21,837 nt of DNA, taken from Protostelium mycophagum. Its lineage: Eukaryota; Evosea; Variosea; Protosteliida; Protosteliaceae. Below the pieces are notes generated by a model that saw nothing but the letters and a program-made list of their open reading frames with translations, was not told where the DNA came from and ran no database searches. Shown piece after piece: positions 19,023-21,837 of this stretch (position 1 is its first letter; each line of letters starts with the position of its first letter). The translations under genes were made by a program, and so were the position numbers. The DNA lies in NCBI GenBank assembly GCA_002081555.1, contig KV920929.1:1202-23038 (forward strand). The letters run 5' to 3'.

Positions 19023-20535
19023 TTGAAAATTATAACCATGTCTACAATATGTTTTAATCTACCTTTAAAAGCTTCTGAACATGTTTTAGTGGGTTCACAT
19101 CATTGTTTTCTAACATGGACTTTTTCAGTGTCTGTGTGTGTTAATTATATTATTAATATTTTCAATACAAATATTGTTATACTCTGTTATTATATTTAAT
19201 TATTTGTTTATATTAAGTAATATATATATCTATAATTATAGATATAATTAGCTTTGTTTTTTTGCTGATGTCCAGAAATATTATAATGGCTGGCCACAGT
19301 AAAATCACCCTGACCAGCATATCATAAGTACTGTTCCAATAGGTGGCAACATTGCGCACTAACACCAGTAGTGGTAGATTGTTTCTTGCAAATATTTAGA
19401 AATCTATTTGTGGAGGCATTATTGTATTATAAATGCTTTGCAAGGAGAGCAATCTATCATCTGATCAGCGCATTGTTGAGATGAAATATACCTTATATAA
19501 TATTGCAGACGTTGCTATGACCTCCTATGGATGTTGGATTGATGCCAAGTTGTCATTGAAAAGATCTTGTTGAGTAATGATCGATTGATGTTATGTGTTG
19601 TATTGTCTCTACATGCTCAAGAGGAATCTTTATCTATGTCCTTGTCATCAAGATCTTTGTCCAAAGGTGTGTGTAGGTCAATGTTGTTCTCTGATTTATC
19701 ATTTCATTGGTCTCTAGAGCTTTTGCCTTTGATGCCTTCTTTAGGGATTTTTGTTTGTCTTGCGTTTCTTCTTAGGTAGTGGTTCATCTTTCTCTTTGTC
19801 TGATGGCTTGTGCCATAACTCCACAAGGGCAGCTTGAAACTCAAGGTTCATTATATGTGTTGGATCTGCAACGGGTTGCTGCAGAGTCTTGAGGGTTTGG
19901 TATTGCTACCAAGTCAACTTGAGATGAATGGAAGGTGTTGTTAGAATTGACTCACACTACTGGAGATGCAAGGTCCTAGGGGAAATCCAAAGACAGAAAA
20001 GAACCCAAGAAAGAAGAAGAAACTCAAAGACAGCTGTTGGGGTTTGAAGCCGCTTCAAGTGCGGATTTATTTAAGCACTTTTAACGGCCGGAAATGCCAC
20101 AGATAATTTTCAATGAAAAAGCCTCAAAAATCCCGTGAGAAGAACCAGATATTTCCGTTGGTTTTGAGTGCATCTTTACCGCAACTTTAGGCGCAGTTGA
20201 ATCACGTTAAGATGTACAATTGGAATCTGTGTTTTTCCGTGATTTGAAGTCGAGATAATTGATTGTGAATTACATGCGTAATTACAATCATCTATAATTC
20301 CGAAATCCGAGATAACTGTGGTTATTGTAATGCATTTATCTTTGCAATGCATTTGTTATTTTGTTTACAATTTAAATGTCATGTCATAACATAAAAGCAT
20401 GCTAGATGAATATCACAGCAGATATCCAACACTGTCATTTGCAAGAAGACCAAGCGCTCCAAGAAGTGAGTTTGGCCATTGTTCAAATCTAAGGGGACAA
20501 TGTCAGGAGTTGTAGCGCAACTGCACCTTTTTTTA
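19023..20535. other. Long non-coding stretch, AT-rich, no gene recognised
   Basis: The first part (to about 19260) is very AT-rich and may include degraded upstream sequence of the hAT element. From 19260 to 20535 I see no convincing gene. On the minus strand, 19790-19567 has a lysine-rich reading (PKKKRKTNKNP) and an acidic one (DKDLDDKDIDKDSS) broken by stops, which could be a decayed transposon protein. Two-strand inspection gave no tRNA, rRNA or terminal repeat pair. Confidence 0.4.
19225..19246. repeat. Perfect 22-bp AT palindrome
   Basis: The bases TATATCTATAA/TTATAGATATA form a perfect inverted repeat with no loop, within an AT-rich stretch. AT palindromes occur by chance in such DNA, so no function is claimed. 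Confidence 0.6.
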
Positions 20536-20940
20536 TTAAACAAAGAACACCCAGACCACAAGATAGGTTCTGACAAGGTGTCCTGCAAACTTGGCTATTG
20601 AAGTTGCATCACGTGGAAGTTTAGCTTTCTTCTTTGGAGTGCCCCGCATGCTGTGTTTTTTTTTGTTTTGGTGCAAACAATAAAAGTGAGCAAAATATGT
20701 CAAAGGTTGAGGCAAGTAAGAGAAAGGTGAGTGCAAACTCACCTGTGCAAATTGATAGCAAAAATAGAGTGACATCTACAATATTTGCCCCATCCTGTAT
20801 ATATGAAGCCTGCACAATGTGGAGAACATCACCAAAACTTGGTGCCATTACATCTGGAGGGTCATTTTTTTGCTTCACATCTACTTTGACATGGTCAGTA
20901 TCATCAATGTGGCACCAAACTCTTTACTCACTATAACAGA
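20536..20940 (-). CDS. Possible minus-strand coding fragment, unrecognised
   Basis: On the minus strand, about 20935-20745 is open and reads protein-like (VDVKQKNDPPDVMAPSFGDV, then LHIVQASYIQDGANIV) up to a donor-like GGTGAGT. Another open piece, RGTPKKKAKLPRDATSIAKF, lies at 20650-20536. The two pieces could be exons, but I could not join them in phase, and the plus strand is also partly open. It may be a remnant of the transposon next door. No function is assigned. Confidence 0.25.
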
Positions 20941-20945
20941 TTACT

Positions 20946-21388
20946 GATGATCCAACTTACACTGGAGACATTCTGGTGATGGATGCAACAGAGTGTCTAA
21001 TAGAGCAACCATCAGACAATGACACGCAGAGATTTTGATACTCTAGAAAAGCAAAACACTGCACAATCAAATATGAGATTAGAGATGATCTCACTCTGTT
21101 ATGTCAATCTGGATTTGCTGATCTTGTAGACATTTTTTGACTTGGGAACAAAGTTTGTTCATTGCCCCATACAAAGGCAGAAATCTTGACAAGGCCAAGC
21201 AAGACTACAACAGCTTTATCAACAAATACCATGTGATTGTTGAGAACACCTTTGGACGAATCAAGCAGTACAACTGCCTCAATCACAACTGTAACCATGA
21301 ACTATTGTACCACCCAATTTTATTCAAAATTATTGCCAATATTGTCAATTTAGACATGATCTTTTGTCTGCTCAGAAATTCAGAATAA
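20946..21388 (+). mobile_element. DDE transposase remnant, PIF/Harbinger-like (DDE_Tnp_4 type)
   Basis: The frame from 20946 reads GDILVMDATECLIEQPSD, then YSRKAKHCTIKYEIRDD. This is the first catalytic-aspartate segment of DDE superfamily endonucleases related to PIF/Harbinger and ISL2EU transposases. TGA codons occur at 21036 and 21138. The frame then shifts by one base at about 21137 and continues as FIAPYKGRNLDKAKQDYN, then YHVIVENTFGRIKQYNCL, the segment carrying the catalytic glutamate, ending at TAA 21386. The stretch that should hold the second aspartate is too short, so there is an internal deletion. Two stops, a frameshift and a deletion make it inactive. Confidence 0.75.
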
Positions 21389-21837
21389 AGTGAAAATTGT
21401 GAATTCTCTCAAGTCTATTTTAACTTAATGTCAGGCATTGATGATATAAAGAACAAATAAATTAATATAGTTTATTTGCCAGTTGCAACAATGTTTAAAT
21501 CAATGTTGTTGTTTATTATTAAAGTTTGTAAAGTCATGCATGCGCATTTACAACGTGCGACGCAGAAATTAGGAAGATTTAAGTGTTCATGGAACGGCAG
21601 TTATGGCCAAGTAATAAAGCACTTGAAGCGCAATGTCCCAAATCAGGACGCGTCTTTGAGTTTATCCTCTTCTCTTTGTTTCTATTCTCTCTCTTTATTC
21701 TTCTTTGTGTAAGTAATTACACATTTCTAATACTTAAATATTTTAGTTGGTGACTATGACATTGCCAGTGATATGCAAGCATTCTTTTGTGGACGTCTTC
21801 AGGAAGTCAAAAAGAGCAAGAAAGACACCAATGCTAA
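21389..21837. other. Right end of window; possible exon start at 21747
   Basis: Most of this stretch has no recognised gene. Near the end, after an acceptor-like ATATTTTAG (to 21746), one frame is open to the window edge and reads GDYDIASDMQAFFCGRLQEV followed by a lysine-rich run. It could be the first visible part of an exon on the plus strand, paired with the donor-like GTAAGT at 21709. It is too short to identify. Confidence 0.25.

Noticed and set aside
19567-19779. 70-codon plus-strand ORF, leucine- and serine-rich
   Set aside because: It has no motif. The opposite strand shows decayed lysine/aspartate-rich readings, so the hydrophobic composition is probably a shadow.
21476-21712. 78-codon plus-strand ORF
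   Set aside because: It starts at a non-ATG codon, has no motif, and ends in a low-complexity Ser/Leu/Phe run that reads like intron or intergenic DNA.

Overview
The window is nuclear DNA of a gene-dense eukaryote. No coding region is a single long open frame. Instead, short open segments in shifting frames join across GT...AG introns into recognisable proteins. I inferred about 48 introns by frame and phase. Most are 35-60 nt, several are only 21-29 nt, and the donors are mostly GTGA or GTAA. The PH-SH2 signalling protein, the mitochondrial PDK-type kinase, the F-box genes and the very short introns suggest an amoebozoan-like or similar free-living protist. Tandem SH2/PH signalling argues against most Fungi. 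The species cannot be named from sequence alone.

Layout. (1) 1-4558: wreckage of a Ty3/gypsy chromodomain retrotransposon. Two integrase fragments are followed by a scrambled tandem array of the integrase-tail/chromodomain-start segment. (2) 5044-17761: a compact host gene block with eight genes: F-box protein (+), PH-SH2 protein (-), PDK/BCKDK-family kinase (-), phosphopantetheine adenylyltransferase (+), F-box/LRR-like protein (-), small charged/coiled-coil protein (-), WRN-type 3'-5' exonuclease (+), small four-TM protein (+) and an endonuclease/exonuclease/phosphatase-fold protein (-, last). Counting the F-box/LRR and charged-protein models separately gives nine. (3) 17825-18112: a broken unrecognised ORF. 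(4) 18231-21837: transposon territory. It holds an AGAACA-rich terminal region with a hairpin, a degenerate hAT transposase on the minus strand, AT-rich DNA, and a degenerate DDE (PIF/Harbinger-like) transposase on the plus strand.

Links between genes. Three divergent pairs share very short intergenic regions: PDK/PPAT 93 bp, charged protein/exonuclease 73 bp, and EEP/broken ORF 63 bp. Convergent pairs are nearly abutting: PPAT and F-box/LRR stops lie 34 bp apart, and the F-box and PH-SH2 stops lie 89 bp apart. The PDK-PPAT pair is functionally suggestive, since one enzyme makes CoA and the other controls acetyl-CoA production. All gene models were spliced by hand from frame continuity and family motifs and were not tested against transcripts. 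Exon coordinates are given in each entry.
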